Source: Thermoplasmata archaeon (GTDB taxonomy: Archaea > Thermoplasmatota > Thermoplasmata > Thermoplasmatales > Thermoplasmataceae). From it: a stretch of DNA of 64,000 nt. The notes beneath the pieces are model-generated. The model saw only the letters and a program-made list of their open reading frames with translations, was not told the origin of the DNA and ran no database searches. The translations under genes and the position numbers were made by a program. Shown here one piece after another: positions 19,463-29,555 of the stretch (the first letter of the stretch is position 1; the number at the start of each line of letters is the position of its first letter). The DNA is taken from positions 5,775 to 69,774 of the forward strand of contig JAJZZM010000012.1 in assembly GCA_021797555.1 (NCBI GenBank), written 5' to 3'.

Positions 19463-22122
19463 ATCCTTACATTTACTAAAATCTCCTTTATTAAGTTTTC
19501 ACTTATTTTTGTTTCCGAGATAGCGGAATACATTTTACTATTATTTATTTTTTCATGCAGTTTTAAATTTTTATTTAATTCATTAATTATACTTTTTAAT
19601 CCCTTAATCCCAATAATTATTATTTCGTTATTGTTTATAATTAAGGATGTTTTATTTATTTTGTGCAATCCCTGTATAAGCAGGTTTAATTCCCTTTCAT
19701 CCAGATCTGTATTATATACATTTATATCATTATATTCGGCATTATTGTTTATAATGTATTCAATTTTCTCCTTTAATAGTTTATCAAGTTCCTTTTTGAT
19801 TTCTATGTTATTCTTTAATAAATTATAGGAATAATCATATAGTTTACTTTCATCGACCTTCATGAATTCCTCTTCTTTTGATATAATATTATATAATGAC
19901 TGCGTATAATTTAAGGCAGCCAGACCTGCTGAAAATATTATTCTCTGTATTCCCTCCTGAAGCGTTTCGGCTTTTATTATTTTTATAAAACCTATATGTA
20001 TTGTGCTGTCCAGATGTGTACCGCCACAGCCCTCTGAATCAATATCCTCTACTGTAACAACCCTGATTCTATCTGATAGTGGAAATCCACCCTCAAATAG
20101 CCTGAAACCATAATTTTTTATTGCATCATTCCATTTTATGGATGCAACATCTATTTTTTTATTTTCCTGTATTGCTTTAAAACATAAGTCTTCAATGTTT
20201 TTTATATCGTTTAAGTTTATTTTATTATAATGTGTTATATCTAATCTCGATTCATTTATATCTTTTTTTACACCGCTCTGCCATACATGCTCGCCGAAAT
20301 ATTTTCTTAAAATACCAAGCAGTAAATGTGTTGCCGAATGATGCACCATTAACTGGTATCTTCTAGTATAATCAATAAAACCTTTTATTCTTGCATTTAC
20401 AGGTATATCGCTATCAAGGAAATGCACTATGGCGTTATTATACTTCTGAACGTTTGAAACATTTACCTTTTTGCCATTATAAATAAAATAGCCTAAATCA
20501 CATGGCTGGCCACCACCCTCCGGATAAAATGCAGTCTGGTTCACAATTATTTTTTTATCGCCTGAATATAAAACTATTGCAGTAAATTCTTTTATTTTCG
20601 TATTGTCATAATATAACGGCCTTGTATTTATATCAGGATAATCCTCTTCTTTTTTATTCTTTTTAATAATTTTTTCGTGCTTTGCTATTAATAATTCATT
20701 AAAGTTATCCGGCATTTTTAAGGTTTTTCCCGTTATATCATTATATATATCAGATATTAAATCCTCATTCAGTCCATCCGATTCGTACAATTTTATTATA
20801 TCATCCATTTTTAATTCATTGTTTTTTATATATTTTTTTACTTTATTATAAGCATTTTTATTTATTGTATCATATTTCTCCTTTTCTATTGATATTATAT
20901 TGTTTATAAAATTGATATCAAAATTTTTTATAATTTGATTAAGGGTTTTATATTGATATTCTAATAGATAATTTAAATCGTATTTGAATTTTATTTCATC
21001 AATAAATTTAAAGCACCTTCTTATTAATGTTCTTGCAAGGTAACCCACCTTCACATTTGATGGTATTACATAATCGGAAAACATTAGTAATAATGTTTTT
21101 GTATGATCCGCCAATGAATAAACATCCCTTATGCTTTTAAGGCTGTTAAAGAAATCATTGCTTATGCTATAGTTATTTTCATCCATGAATTCTTTTAATT
21201 TTCCCATCAATTTATCCTCACTGTAAGGGTCTATTAACGCAGCATATTCTGAAATTTTCTGCAGTAATTGATCATCTATTTTTTTTGCTTCAGAATTATT
21301 TAAAATAAAATTTATTGTATTATTAAATATTGATTCGTATATCGTTGGTGTTGCATTTGATAGCCATACCAGCCTTTCCAAGCCGTACCCGGTGTCAACA
21401 ATTTTTAATGGCATGCGTGAATATTTTGTATTTTCTATAACTATTGAACCATTATCATCTTCCTTTAAATCCATAAAAACTAATGTTGCCACTTCAAGGC
21501 CACGGACAAAAACTTCAACTGCGTTGCCTGCATTCCCACCTCCGAACCATGGTTTTTCCTTATATGTTATTAAATATGGGTTAATTTTTAATTTTTCCGT
21601 TAAAAATCTAAATGAATATTTTATTGTTTCATTTTTCCAGTAAATATATTTATTTTCATAATTGAATGAATCGTGGCATAGCATTTCAAATGATGTTGAA
21701 TGCCTTCCAGTTTTGCCCACAAGATCAAGGTCCAACATTCTTATGCTTGGCTGTGACATTACAATAGGATTTCCTGGTGGAGGTACCCTGCCTGAGGTAA
21801 CCTGTGGCTGGAAGTCATATATTGATGCATTTACTAACAGTACATCATTTCTCCATCTCGGGACAACAGGGTATGGTTCTAAAAATTTATGTTTTAATTC
21901 GTCATTTTTAAAAAAATTTATAAACTCATCCCTCATTTCATCTATTGTATATTTTTTATAAACTGGAGAATTACCAATAAATGAGTAACTCTCACATGCA
22001 GGGTCTCCACATGTATTTTTATTCTTATCCAATGTCCAGAAATATGATTTGCATATAATGCACTGCTTTCTTGTAAAATTTAAATCCTTAAAGAAATCTA
22101 TATCAAAAGCCGTATTTTCCAT
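19459..22122 (-). CDS. alaS: Alanyl-tRNA synthetase, archaeal type
   Basis: Charges tRNA-Ala; one substrate tRNA gene lies in this window at 59468. The 887-residue protein has the archaeal N-terminal Cys-rich extension (RKQCIICKSYFW, CGDPACE), class II core (VVPRWRNDVLLVNASIYDFQPQ; GRHSTSFEMLCHDSF), editing-domain zinc motifs HHSATHLLLGIL and GCGGTHLDST, and a C-terminal DHHA1-like region. Length is normal for archaeal AlaRS. Translationally coupled to the S2P-like gene downstream. Confidence 0.96.
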   Translation of the reverse strand: MENTAFDIDFFKDLNFTRKQCIICKSYFWTLDKNKNTCGDPACESYSFIGNSPVYKKYTIDEMRDEFINFFKNDELKHKFLEPYPVVPRWRNDVLLVNASIYDFQPQVTSGRVPPPGNPIVMSQPSIRMLDLDLVGKTGRHSTSFEMLCHDSFNYENKYIYWKNETIKYSFRFLTEKLKINPYLITYKEKPWFGGGNAGNAVEVFVRGLEVATLVFMDLKEDDNGSIVIENTKYSRMPLKIVDTGYGLERLVWLSNATPTIYESIFNNTINFILNNSEAKKIDDQLLQKISEYAALIDPYSEDKLMGKLKEFMDENNYSISNDFFNSLKSIRDVYSLADHTKTLLLMFSDYVIPSNVKVGYLARTLIRRCFKFIDEIKFKYDLNYLLEYQYKTLNQIIKNFDINFINNIISIEKEKYDTINKNAYNKVKKYIKNNELKMDDIIKLYESDGLNEDLISDIYNDITGKTLKMPDNFNELLIAKHEKIIKKNKKEEDYPDINTRPLYYDNTKIKEFTAIVLYSGDKKIIVNQTAFYPEGGGQPCDLGYFIYNGKKVNVSNVQKYNNAIVHFLDSDIPVNARIKGFIDYTRRYQLMVHHSATHLLLGILRKYFGEHVWQSGVKKDINESRLDITHYNKINLNDIKNIEDLCFKAIQENKKIDVASIKWNDAIKNYGFRLFEGGFPLSDRIRVVTVEDIDSEGCGGTHLDSTIHIGFIKIIKAETLQEGIQRIIFSAGLAALNYTQSLYNIISKEEEFMKVDESKLYDYSYNLLKNNIEIKKELDKLLKEKIEYIINNNAEYNDINVYNTDLDERELNLLIQGLHKINKTSLIINNNEIIIIGIKGLKSIINELNKNLKLHEKINNSKMYSAISETKISENLIKEILVNVRI

Positions 22123-22236
22123 TATTAACTATAATACTTTTGAATAAATATAATTATCTTTTTTTATCAATTATAAATATGAAATGTTATAACATATATT
22201 AAATAATATTTATATTTATTGCATATATGTCTATTC

Positions 22237-22752
22237 ATGGAAGAAATGAAGAGGCCATCATGGGACCAGTATTTCATGAGGATGGCATATCTTGCTGCAT
22301 CACGATCTAACTGTACAAGAAGAAAAGTTGGTGCGGTAATAGTACGTGATAACAACGTTCTTGCCACAGGATACAATGGACCTCCTGCACATACGGTAAA
22401 CTGTGATATAACAGGATGTATCAGAGATGAAATGCATGTAATGTCTGGGGAAAGACAGGAGTTATGCCGTGGCCTGCATGCAGAACAGAATGCGATTATA
22501 CAGGCTGCAGTGAATGGATCGGGTATTAAAGGATCAAAGATATATATTACAACACACCCGTGCTCTATATGCTCAAAAATGATAATGAACGCTCAGATCA
22601 CAGAGATAATATTTGCCGAGGGATATCCTGATGACCTGGCAAAATTAATGCTTCTTGAAAGCAATGTGGAAATAAGAAGGTTCACATTACCAGATATTGA
22701 AGTAAAATCTATGATAGGGGAATTTTATCTGCACAAAACAGGAGAAGATTAA
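22237..22752 (+). CDS. dCMP deaminase (ComEB-like)
   Basis: Zinc cytidine-deaminase fold enzyme making dUMP for dTMP synthesis. The catalytic motif HAEQNAI (with LCRGLHAEQNA) and the zinc pair HPCSICSK are present, plus SNCTRRKVGAVIV and TGYNGPP, typical of dCMP deaminases. The track starts at a TTG (22219). The ATG at 22237 (MEEMKRPSWDQYF) is better: TTTATATT lies about 25 bases upstream. Product 171 residues. Confidence 0.92.
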   Translation: MEEMKRPSWDQYFMRMAYLAASRSNCTRRKVGAVIVRDNNVLATGYNGPPAHTVNCDITGCIRDEMHVMSGERQELCRGLHAEQNAIIQAAVNGSGIKGSKIYITTHPCSICSKMIMNAQITEIIFAEGYPDDLAKLMLLESNVEIRRFTLPDIEVKSMIGEFYLHKTGED

Positions 22753-22826
22753 TCTATTTTTTTATTTATAAAAATATATTTTTATACTTATAATATAAAT
22801 CTTTAAATAGTACTATATAATACATA

Positions 22827-22849
22827 GTTAACAACTAATGGTTGTTAAC
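22827..22849 (+). promoter_or_regulatory. Perfect palindrome at the hsp20 promoter (heat-shock operator candidate)
   Basis: GTTAACAAC-TAATG-GTTGTTAAC is a perfect 9-bp inverted repeat with a 5-base spacer. It lies ~18 bases after a TATA-like CTTTAAATAG box and 13 bases before the hsp20 ATG, on top of the expected transcription start. Its centre CAAC-N5-GTTG resembles the CTAAC-N5-GTTAG site described for the Archaeoglobus heat-shock regulator HSR1. The next gene downstream encodes an ArsR-type regulator, the natural candidate to bind it. Confidence 0.7.
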
Positions 22850-22862
22850 TGAGGTGAGAATA

Positions 22863-23405
22863 ATGACAACAAGAAGAGATGATGATTGGGATGATATATT
22901 TGACGATTTGTATAATGAGTTTGGCTTTGATATGAAAAAAGTCAACAGTGAAATAGCAAAATTCTGGGAATCTATAATGAAAGGAGAAAACGAGGATAAA
23001 ATACTTGGACCATACGTATATGGATTCAGCTATAAAGTAGGCCCTGATGGCAAACCCGTGTTCCAGGAATTTGGAAATGTACCTAAGGGCAGGTCCAGAT
23101 TAGGGTCAAGCACCATGGAAGGAAACTACAGGGAACCATTAACGGACATAAACGAGGATAATAATAACATATATGTTACATATGAATTGCCAGGAATTGA
23201 CAAAAATAACATAAAATTAACCGTAAATGAAAATAATATAGAATTAAAGGTAGATAAGGAACCAAGAAAATATTATAAAAACATTGAGTTAAATGTTCCT
23301 GTAGACCCTGATAGCACAGTAGCAAAGTTCACAAACGGAATACTGGATATAACATTGAAAAAAATAAATAATAAAAATAATGGTAAAACAGTAAGAATAG
23401 ATTAA
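22863..23405 (+). CDS. hsp20: Small heat-shock protein, Hsp20/alpha-crystallin family
   Basis: ATP-independent chaperone that holds unfolding proteins. Residues ~100-180 form the alpha-crystallin domain (EPLTDINEDNNNIYVTYELPGIDKNNIKLTVNENNIELKV, then NGILDITLKKI). The N-terminal ~95 residues, with PYVYGFSYKVGPDGKPVFQEFGN, are the extension seen in a distinct archaeal sHSP subgroup. The track starts at 22842; ATG 22863 is preferred, because GAGGTGA lies 6 bases before it. The palindromic operator directly upstream and the regulator gene behind it suggest heat-induced control. Confidence 0.92.
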   Translation: MTTRRDDDWDDIFDDLYNEFGFDMKKVNSEIAKFWESIMKGENEDKILGPYVYGFSYKVGPDGKPVFQEFGNVPKGRSRLGSSTMEGNYREPLTDINEDNNNIYVTYELPGIDKNNIKLTVNENNIELKVDKEPRKYYKNIELNVPVDPDSTVAKFTNGILDITLKKINNKNNGKTVRID

Positions 23406-23455
23406 ATTTTTATTTTTAAATATTTTAATTTTAAAATTACAATTATGGTGGTTTC

Positions 23456-24037
23456 ATGGACGATGAACTGTGGGAAATATTAATGGCACTGGAAAACAGC
23501 ACAAGGAGGGAAATGCTAAAAACACTTGCAAATGATAATTCATATGCCCTTGAATTGAGTAAATTAATAGGTGTATCACAGCAGGCAATAAATAAACAGC
23601 TTGATTTGCTGGAGAAACTTGGTTTAATCTCATCAGCAGGCATAAAAATCTCAACAATAGGCCCCCCAAGGAAGGTATATAAATCAAGTGGATTTTCAAC
23701 AATAATTATAGATTATTCAAAAAATTTTATGAGCATAAAAAAAATGGATATAAAATATGATGACAACATTATTTCAGGGAATAACAGTGAATTACTGGAT
23801 AAACTGGAAGACATAAATAAAAACATAGATAATATTGATAAAAAAAGGAATGAGTTAATAAAAACAAAGGATCAAATTATAGGGAAGTTAAGGGAGAATT
23901 TAGATAAATACGATGAGTTTTACAGAAAAATAATAAACGGTTACATAGAAACGCTGGATATAAAAGCTGTAGCGGATAATACCGGCCTGCCAGAAGAAAT
24001 AATAGAACACATAATATCTGCATTTGTTTCCAATTAG
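23456..24037 (+). CDS. ArsR-type winged-helix regulator (HSR1/Phr-like heat-shock regulator candidate)
   Basis: Begins with MDDELWEILMALENSTRREMLKTLANDNSYALELSKLIGVSQQAINKQLDLLEKLGLI, a classic ArsR winged helix resembling Pyrococcus Phr and Archaeoglobus HSR1. A lysine- and glutamate-rich coiled coil (about 105-150) and a short C-terminal helix follow, 193 residues in all. It starts 50 bases behind hsp20 with a GGTGG site, so it can be read from the hsp20 promoter or its own. The heat-shock role is inferred from context and the palindrome. Confidence 0.85.
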   Translation: MDDELWEILMALENSTRREMLKTLANDNSYALELSKLIGVSQQAINKQLDLLEKLGLISSAGIKISTIGPPRKVYKSSGFSTIIIDYSKNFMSIKKMDIKYDDNIISGNNSELLDKLEDINKNIDNIDKKRNELIKTKDQIIGKLRENLDKYDEFYRKIINGYIETLDIKAVADNTGLPEEIIEHIISAFVSN

Positions 24038-24066
24038 TATTAAATATTTTATTGTTATAATAGTTC

Positions 24067-24483
24067 ATGAAGGTATCGTTTAAATTTGATAATAAAATAG
24101 GTTTTGTTTCGGATGATGAAAAATATGAAGTAAAAATAAAAAATTCCGTTGTGAACAATGATGAATACCATTCACCAACAGAATTATTATTAATTGCAAT
24201 GGGAGGATGCACCAGTGATGATGTTTTAAATATTTTAATAAAAATGAAAAAAAATGTAAAATCTTACAGGTGCGAGGTAGAGGGTGAAAAGAGGGAGGAG
24301 CATCCAAGATTCTTGGAATATGCAAAAATACATTATATTTTTGAGGGTGACATGTCGCCTGAGGATATAAAAAAGGCAGTCGAATTATCATTAAATAAAT
24401 ACTGCTCCGTATCATTAACCGTAAAAAATGCAGGAATACCGGTTTCGTATGATTATACATTAAATGGGAAAATTTATAATTAA
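24067..24483 (+). CDS. OsmC-family peroxide-handling protein
   Basis: OsmC/Ohr-fold thiol peroxidase. The two active-site cysteines are in place: C48 in AMGGCTSDDVL and C113 in NKYCSVSLTV. HSPTELLLIAMGGC is the family signature. At 138 residues it is a normal OsmC/YhfA-like protein. It follows the ArsR gene by 29 bases and may be in the same stress unit. Its stop overlaps the convergent threonine-synthase-like gene. Confidence 0.9.
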   Translation: MKVSFKFDNKIGFVSDDEKYEVKIKNSVVNNDEYHSPTELLLIAMGGCTSDDVLNILIKMKKNVKSYRCEVEGEKREEHPRFLEYAKIHYIFEGDMSPEDIKKAVELSLNKYCSVSLTVKNAGIPVSYDYTLNGKIYN

Positions 24484-25487
24484 TTTTTTAATCCATTTCC
24501 TGTTAATATTAATAATGATTTACCGGTGAAATTGAATTTACTGTATGCTGCAAATACAGTTGCCGAGCTATATTCTGTATATATACCTTTCAATGCCAGT
24601 TCTTCCCTCGATCTTATTATTTCATCTTCTGAAACTGATATGCATCTTCCATTTTCTCTTATAATTTTTAACATTTTTGTCATTAATATAGGTCTCTTTG
24701 ATACAAGGGCATCTGCTATTGATGTTAAATTATTATCGGGATTATAATTGTAATTATTTATTTGAGAACATAATGGTGATATATTTTCGGGCTGCACGGC
24801 AACAATTTCCGGTATTTTATCTATTTCATTATTATCATATAAATGTTTTAATCCAGAATATAAACCTGACATTAATGTGCCCGCAGAAACAGGTATAAAA
24901 ATATGGTCCGGCATTTTATTAAATTGTTTAAAAATTTCATAGGATAATGTCCTTATGCCATCCCGGAACTCGGGATTTAAAATGTGTGATGCATAAAAAC
25001 CATTATAATGCTCTGCGGCTTTCTGAACATCATCCCTTGACCCTTTAATTCTGATTATATTGGCACCATATGCCTTTATCTGCCTTAGTTTCGATTCGTT
25101 TGCATTTTCCGGTGTGAATATATTTACAGAAAAACCAGCTTTTTTACCATAAGCTGCTATTGAGGCACCTGCATTTCCAGAGGAATCTTCATTTACAGAT
25201 TTTGTTTTGTTGTCTGAGCATAAATATGATATTAGATTTTTTGACCCTCTATCCTTGTATGAGAATGTGGGTGAAAAATAATCTAATTTAAAATATAAAT
25301 TATTATTTTCTTTTACCACAGGTGTTTCAACTTCCCCTAATGAAATGAAATTTGTTATATAATCAAAATTTTTTATTATATTATCATTATATTTTTTATC
25401 GTATAAAATTTCAAAGGGTTCGTTGCATATATTACAGTATAACTCATCATTTTTCCTTTCATGCCCGTTAAAACATAAATATTTCAT
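24480..25487 (-). CDS. Threonine-synthase-like PLP enzyme
   Basis: Fold-type II PLP enzyme. The PLP lysine is in PTFSYKDRGSKN; the phosphate loop is SAGTLMSGLYSG, and SSGNAGASIAAY is the substrate loop. A Cys/His N-terminal zinc ribbon (CFNGHERKNDELYCNICNEPF) is typical of archaeal threonine synthases. With 335 residues it is somewhat short, and the C-terminus is compact, so another beta-replacing activity is possible. I start at ATG 25487 (MKYLCFNGHE); ATG 25502 is an alternative. Confidence 0.82.
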   Translation of the reverse strand: MKYLCFNGHERKNDELYCNICNEPFEILYDKKYNDNIIKNFDYITNFISLGEVETPVVKENNNLYFKLDYFSPTFSYKDRGSKNLISYLCSDNKTKSVNEDSSGNAGASIAAYGKKAGFSVNIFTPENANESKLRQIKAYGANIIRIKGSRDDVQKAAEHYNGFYASHILNPEFRDGIRTLSYEIFKQFNKMPDHIFIPVSAGTLMSGLYSGLKHLYDNNEIDKIPEIVAVQPENISPLCSQINNYNYNPDNNLTSIADALVSKRPILMTKMLKIIRENGRCISVSEDEIIRSREELALKGIYTEYSSATVFAAYSKFNFTGKSLLILTGNGLKN

Positions 25488-25552
25488 AAATTGTAAATAC
25501 ATTGTAAAATAAAAATTTAATTAAAAATTAACCTTATAAAAATATTTAAAAA

Positions 25553-27751
25553 TTAAAGGGAAGAATAATATGCTTCATCGTATGGTTCTGGCTTTAATCC
25601 TTTCCTCTCCCTTATTTTTGCAACTATTCCGGCCTGCAATTCATATGGTACCCTCTGGTAACCAGAGTTTTCTGAACTCCATATGGCCTTTCCACCAGTT
25701 GCACTTCTTATTGCAGATGCAAACCCTATCATGCCTGATACAGGCACAGTTGCTATTACAGTTATTTCTTCGCCATTCTGCTGCATATCCTCAACGACAC
25801 CACGCCTCTGCTGCAATTCACTTGTAACGGGGCCCATTAATTCCTGTGGTACACTGATATATACTTTCTGCATCGGTTCTAATAATACCCTGCCAGCCTG
25901 GCACATTGCACCGTATATTGAATTTCTGCCTGCCGGTATAACCTGCGCTGGACCCCTGTGAATACTATCTTCATGCAGTTTTGCATCCATTAAACTTACC
26001 TTTAAACCATAAACTCTTTCATTTGCCAATGGCCCCTTATCTAATGATTCATTGAATGATTCTATTAATAATTCCATTGTTTCGTCCAAATACTGTATAC
26101 CTTTTGTCATATCAAGCATGATGTTCGTACCATGTATTGATACAAGACCACGTGCCTCATCATGGCTTAAACCAGCCTCTTCAAGTGTTGCCATAACAGC
26201 TTTTTTATCCTTTATTTTTGAACCGTCAGGAACTTTTCCATCCAGTATCGCCTGAACAACTCCTTCAGGCAACCTTTCTACCTTGAAATAGAATCTGTTA
26301 TGTTTATTAGGTGATTTACCTTCAAATGGGCCACCTGTTTTATCAACAGTTTCCCTGTAAACTACTAATGGTGCTGAGGTAATAACGTCTACGTGATAAT
26401 CATTTTTAATTCTGTATAATGTTATTTCTAAATGCAATTCTCCCATTCCAGATATTAAATGCTCTCCTGTTTCCTGATTTATATCAACCTGTATTGATGG
26501 ATCTGCCTTTGAAACAGACCTTAATACATCTATTAATTTTGGCAAATCAGATGTATGCTTTGCTTCTATAGCCAGTGTAACCACTGGTTCTGAATAATGT
26601 GACATTGGCTCAAAATCTTCCATATCGGGTAATGATGATATAGTTGAACCAGCTATTGCACCTTTTAATCCAACAACTGCAGCTATATTTCCTGCTGCTA
26701 TGTCATCTATTGATATTCTATCCGGACCAACCATCATAGATAATAACTGTACTTTAGATTTCCCTGCTCCGGTTACATATAATTCTGTACCCTTGCGTAT
26801 CATGCCCGAAAACAATCTTCCAACTGCAATTTCACCTGCATGCGGGTCAATTAATATTTTTGTGATCATCATACTTACAGGGCCATTATCATCACATTTT
26901 AACATGGCTTTTCCTATTTCGGAATTTAAATCACCATGCCATATCTGTGGTATTCTATATTCCTGTGCAACTGCCGGATTAGGTAGGTTCTTTATAACCA
27001 TATCAAGCACTACTTTATGCAATGGCGCTTTTTTTGCTAATTCTTTCTGCTTGCCGGAGCTTACAAGGTCTGTAATGTCCCTGAATGTAACCTTGAAAAT
27101 ATTCATTGCAGGAACTGACAATGCCCAGTTGTTATATGCTGATCCAAATGCTACGGTTCCATTCTGTACATTGACCAACCATGATTTCCTAAATTCTTCA
27201 GGCGCATATTTTACTATTAACCTGTTTACATCGGAAATTACCTTAACAAAACGCTTCTGCATTTCTTCTCCATTTAATTTTAATTCATTAATTAATCTGT
27301 CAACTTTATTTATAAATAATACTGGTTTAACCTTTTCCCTTAGGGCTTGCCTTACCACAGTTTCGGTCTGTGGCATAACTCCTTCCACAGAGTCAACAAC
27401 AATTACTGTACCATCAACTGCCCTCATTGCCCTTGTGACATCCCCGCCAAAATCGACATGCCCCGGAGTATCTATTAAGTTAATTAAATATTCTTTACCT
27501 TCAACCTCATGAACCATTGAGGCATTTGCGGCATTTATTGTAATTCCCCTTGCCTGCTCCTGTTCATCATAATCCAGTAATAATTGTTTTCCTGCCAATT
27601 CTTCACTCATCATTCCAGCACCGGCAATCAGATTATCACTCAGGGTAGTTTTACCATGATCTATATGGGCTGCTATATCTATATTCCTGATCAATTCAGG
27701 ATGTTCAACTAATTTCATTGCCTTTGCAACATTATCTTCTTTTCTTCCCAT
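25553..27751 (-). CDS. fusA: Translation elongation factor 2
   Basis: Ribosomal translocase GTPase. G motifs: AHIDHGKTT, RGITI, DTPGHVDFG and NKVD; then domains II-V. The diphthamide histidine lies in SIHRGPAQVIPAGRN, and dph2 is present in this window. 732 residues from ATG 27751, preceded by GGTG (the track's GTG is 9 bases further up). It lies 87 bases after the S10 stop and may have its own promoter in that AT-rich gap, or be read from the EF-1alpha promoter. Confidence 0.97.
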   Translation of the reverse strand: MGRKEDNVAKAMKLVEHPELIRNIDIAAHIDHGKTTLSDNLIAGAGMMSEELAGKQLLLDYDEQEQARGITINAANASMVHEVEGKEYLINLIDTPGHVDFGGDVTRAMRAVDGTVIVVDSVEGVMPQTETVVRQALREKVKPVLFINKVDRLINELKLNGEEMQKRFVKVISDVNRLIVKYAPEEFRKSWLVNVQNGTVAFGSAYNNWALSVPAMNIFKVTFRDITDLVSSGKQKELAKKAPLHKVVLDMVIKNLPNPAVAQEYRIPQIWHGDLNSEIGKAMLKCDDNGPVSMMITKILIDPHAGEIAVGRLFSGMIRKGTELYVTGAGKSKVQLLSMMVGPDRISIDDIAAGNIAAVVGLKGAIAGSTISSLPDMEDFEPMSHYSEPVVTLAIEAKHTSDLPKLIDVLRSVSKADPSIQVDINQETGEHLISGMGELHLEITLYRIKNDYHVDVITSAPLVVYRETVDKTGGPFEGKSPNKHNRFYFKVERLPEGVVQAILDGKVPDGSKIKDKKAVMATLEEAGLSHDEARGLVSIHGTNIMLDMTKGIQYLDETMELLIESFNESLDKGPLANERVYGLKVSLMDAKLHEDSIHRGPAQVIPAGRNSIYGAMCQAGRVLLEPMQKVYISVPQELMGPVTSELQQRRGVVEDMQQNGEEITVIATVPVSGMIGFASAIRSATGGKAIWSSENSGYQRVPYELQAGIVAKIRERKGLKPEPYDEAYYSSL

Positions 27752-27838
27752 CAATAACACCGTTTAAATTTTATAAATTCTATATTAAAAATCATTATTT
27801 AATTATTATCAAAATTTATTAAAAAAGTAAAAATAATT

Positions 27839-28150
27839 TTAACTCTTTATCTGTATCTCTATTCTTACACCATCAGGTATGGATATCCTCATCAATTGCC
27901 TTAAAGTCCTTTCGTCTGCATCCACATCTATTAATCTTTTATGAACTCTCATTTCCCAGCGATCCCATGTAGGTGATCCTTCACCATCCGGGCTCTTTCT
28001 TACCGGTACCTTCAATCTTTTTGTTGGTAATGGTACCGGACCGTGTACTTCAACTCCGGTTCTTTTTGCAATTGACTTTATTTCTTCACAGACTACATCC
28101 ACTATTTTGTTTTCAGTGCCACTCAATGAAATCCTTGCCCTATATGCCAT
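27839..28150 (-). CDS. rps10: Ribosomal protein S10
   Basis: Small-subunit head protein. [40 protein letters not shown] and the C-terminal RIEIQIKS are S10 signatures; 103 residues. Its Shine-Dalgarno GTGAT is made from the last bases of the EF-1alpha gene, whose TGA ends 6 bases before the ATG. EF-1alpha-S10 is a conserved archaeal pair. Confidence 0.96.
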   Translation of the reverse strand: MAYRARISLSGTENKIVDVVCEEIKSIAKRTGVEVHGPVPLPTKRLKVPVRKSPDGEGSPTWDRWEMRVHKRLIDVDADERTLRQLMRISIPDGVRIEIQIKS

Positions 28151-28155
28151 TAATA

Positions 28156-29436
28156 TCACGCTACTGTTGCTTTTTCAAGGTCTATGCACTGACCTGCCGC
28201 AACTGTCATTCCCATATCTCTTATTGCAAATCTTCCAAGCTGCGGGAATTCTGATACCTTTTCCACAACCAATGGTTTGTCTGGAACTACCTTTACAACT
28301 GCTATATCACCGGCCTTGATGAAATCTGGCTTGTCCTTTAATGTTGTTCCATCCTTTGGGTTTATTGTTCTTATTATCTCATCTATTCTGCATGCAACCT
28401 GTGCTGTATGTACATGGAATACGGGTTTATATCCTGCTGCAATTACACTTGGATGCTGTAATACTACAATCTGTGCGGTAAATGATTTTACTACTGTTGG
28501 CGGGTTGCTTACATTGCCGCACACATCGCCTCTCTTTAAGTCGTTCTTTGCTATTCCCCTTACATTGAAACCTACATTATCTCCAGGTTCAGCTCTTGGC
28601 ATTGTTGTGTGATGCTCCTCTATTGATTTAACTTCTCCTGTTTTGTTTGCCGGTAAAAATATTACCTTATCATTTACCTTTAATACGCCTGTTTCTACTC
28701 TACCTACAGGAACTGTACCTATACCTGTAATTGAATAGACATCTTCTACTGGCAATCTTAACGGTTTGTCTGTTGGTTTTGCTGGTACCTTTAAATTATT
28801 TAATGCATCCATAATTGTAGGTCCTTTCCACCATGGTAAATTCTGGCTTGCTTTCATTATGTTATCGCCTTTATAACCGCTCATGGGTATTATGGGCACA
28901 TCCCTGAAACCTATAGGTGTCAGTAGTTTTGTTACCTGTTCCTTAACTTCATTAAATCTTTTTTCACTGTAAGCCGGCTGTGTTGAATCCATTTTGTTTA
29001 CTGCTACAATTATTTGTGGAACGCCAAGTGTCCTTGCCAGGAAAGCGTGTTCCCTTGTCTGTGCCATTACTCCCTCTCCTTCTCTTGCAGATACAACTAA
29101 AACTGCTGCATCTGCCTGGCTTGTCCCTGTTATCATGTTCTTTACGAAATCCCTGTGTCCCGGAGCATCTATTATTGTAAAATAATATTTGTCTGTTTCA
29201 AATTTCCTATGTGTTAGATCTATTGTAACTCCTCTTTCTCTCTCTTCCTTAAAACGATCCATGACCCATGCAAATTCGAATGTTGCCTTTCCTTTCTCTT
29301 CTGATTCCTTCTTATATTCATCTATAATATGCTGTGGAATTTCTCCATGCTCATATAGCAACCTACCCACGAATGTGGATTTTCCATGATCGACATGCCC
29401 TATTATTACTAAATTCATATGTGGTAACTCTGCCAT
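28156..29436 (-). CDS. tuf: Translation elongation factor 1-alpha
   Basis: Delivers aminoacyl-tRNA to the ribosome. GTPase motifs are [24 protein letters not shown] and NKMD; domains II and III follow ([21 protein letters not shown]). 426 residues from ATG 29436, with GGTGA 5 bases before it. The leader also holds a short palindrome (AAGGAT-TT-ATCCTT, minus strand, near 29450-29465) between the TATA-like region and the start, which may influence mRNA structure. Confidence 0.97.
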   Translation of the reverse strand: MAELPHMNLVIIGHVDHGKSTFVGRLLYEHGEIPQHIIDEYKKESEEKGKATFEFAWVMDRFKEERERGVTIDLTHRKFETDKYYFTIIDAPGHRDFVKNMITGTSQADAAVLVVSAREGEGVMAQTREHAFLARTLGVPQIIVAVNKMDSTQPAYSEKRFNEVKEQVTKLLTPIGFRDVPIIPMSGYKGDNIMKASQNLPWWKGPTIMDALNNLKVPAKPTDKPLRLPVEDVYSITGIGTVPVGRVETGVLKVNDKVIFLPANKTGEVKSIEEHHTTMPRAEPGDNVGFNVRGIAKNDLKRGDVCGNVSNPPTVVKSFTAQIVVLQHPSVIAAGYKPVFHVHTAQVACRIDEIIRTINPKDGTTLKDKPDFIKAGDIAVVKVVPDKPLVVEKVSEFPQLGRFAIRDMGMTVAAGQCIDLEKATVA

Positions 29437-29555
29437 TTCTTTCACCTTTAATAAGGATAAATCCTTTACTTACCATATAATACTTTAATATTTAAATATC
29501 TTTCTTTCTTTAATAGATATAAATAAATTTATTAGGAATTTATATATTTATCATT

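Noticed and set aside
26700-27512. 270-residue plus-strand ORF in EF-2
   Set aside because: Antisense shadow of fusA; no promoter or ribosome binding site.
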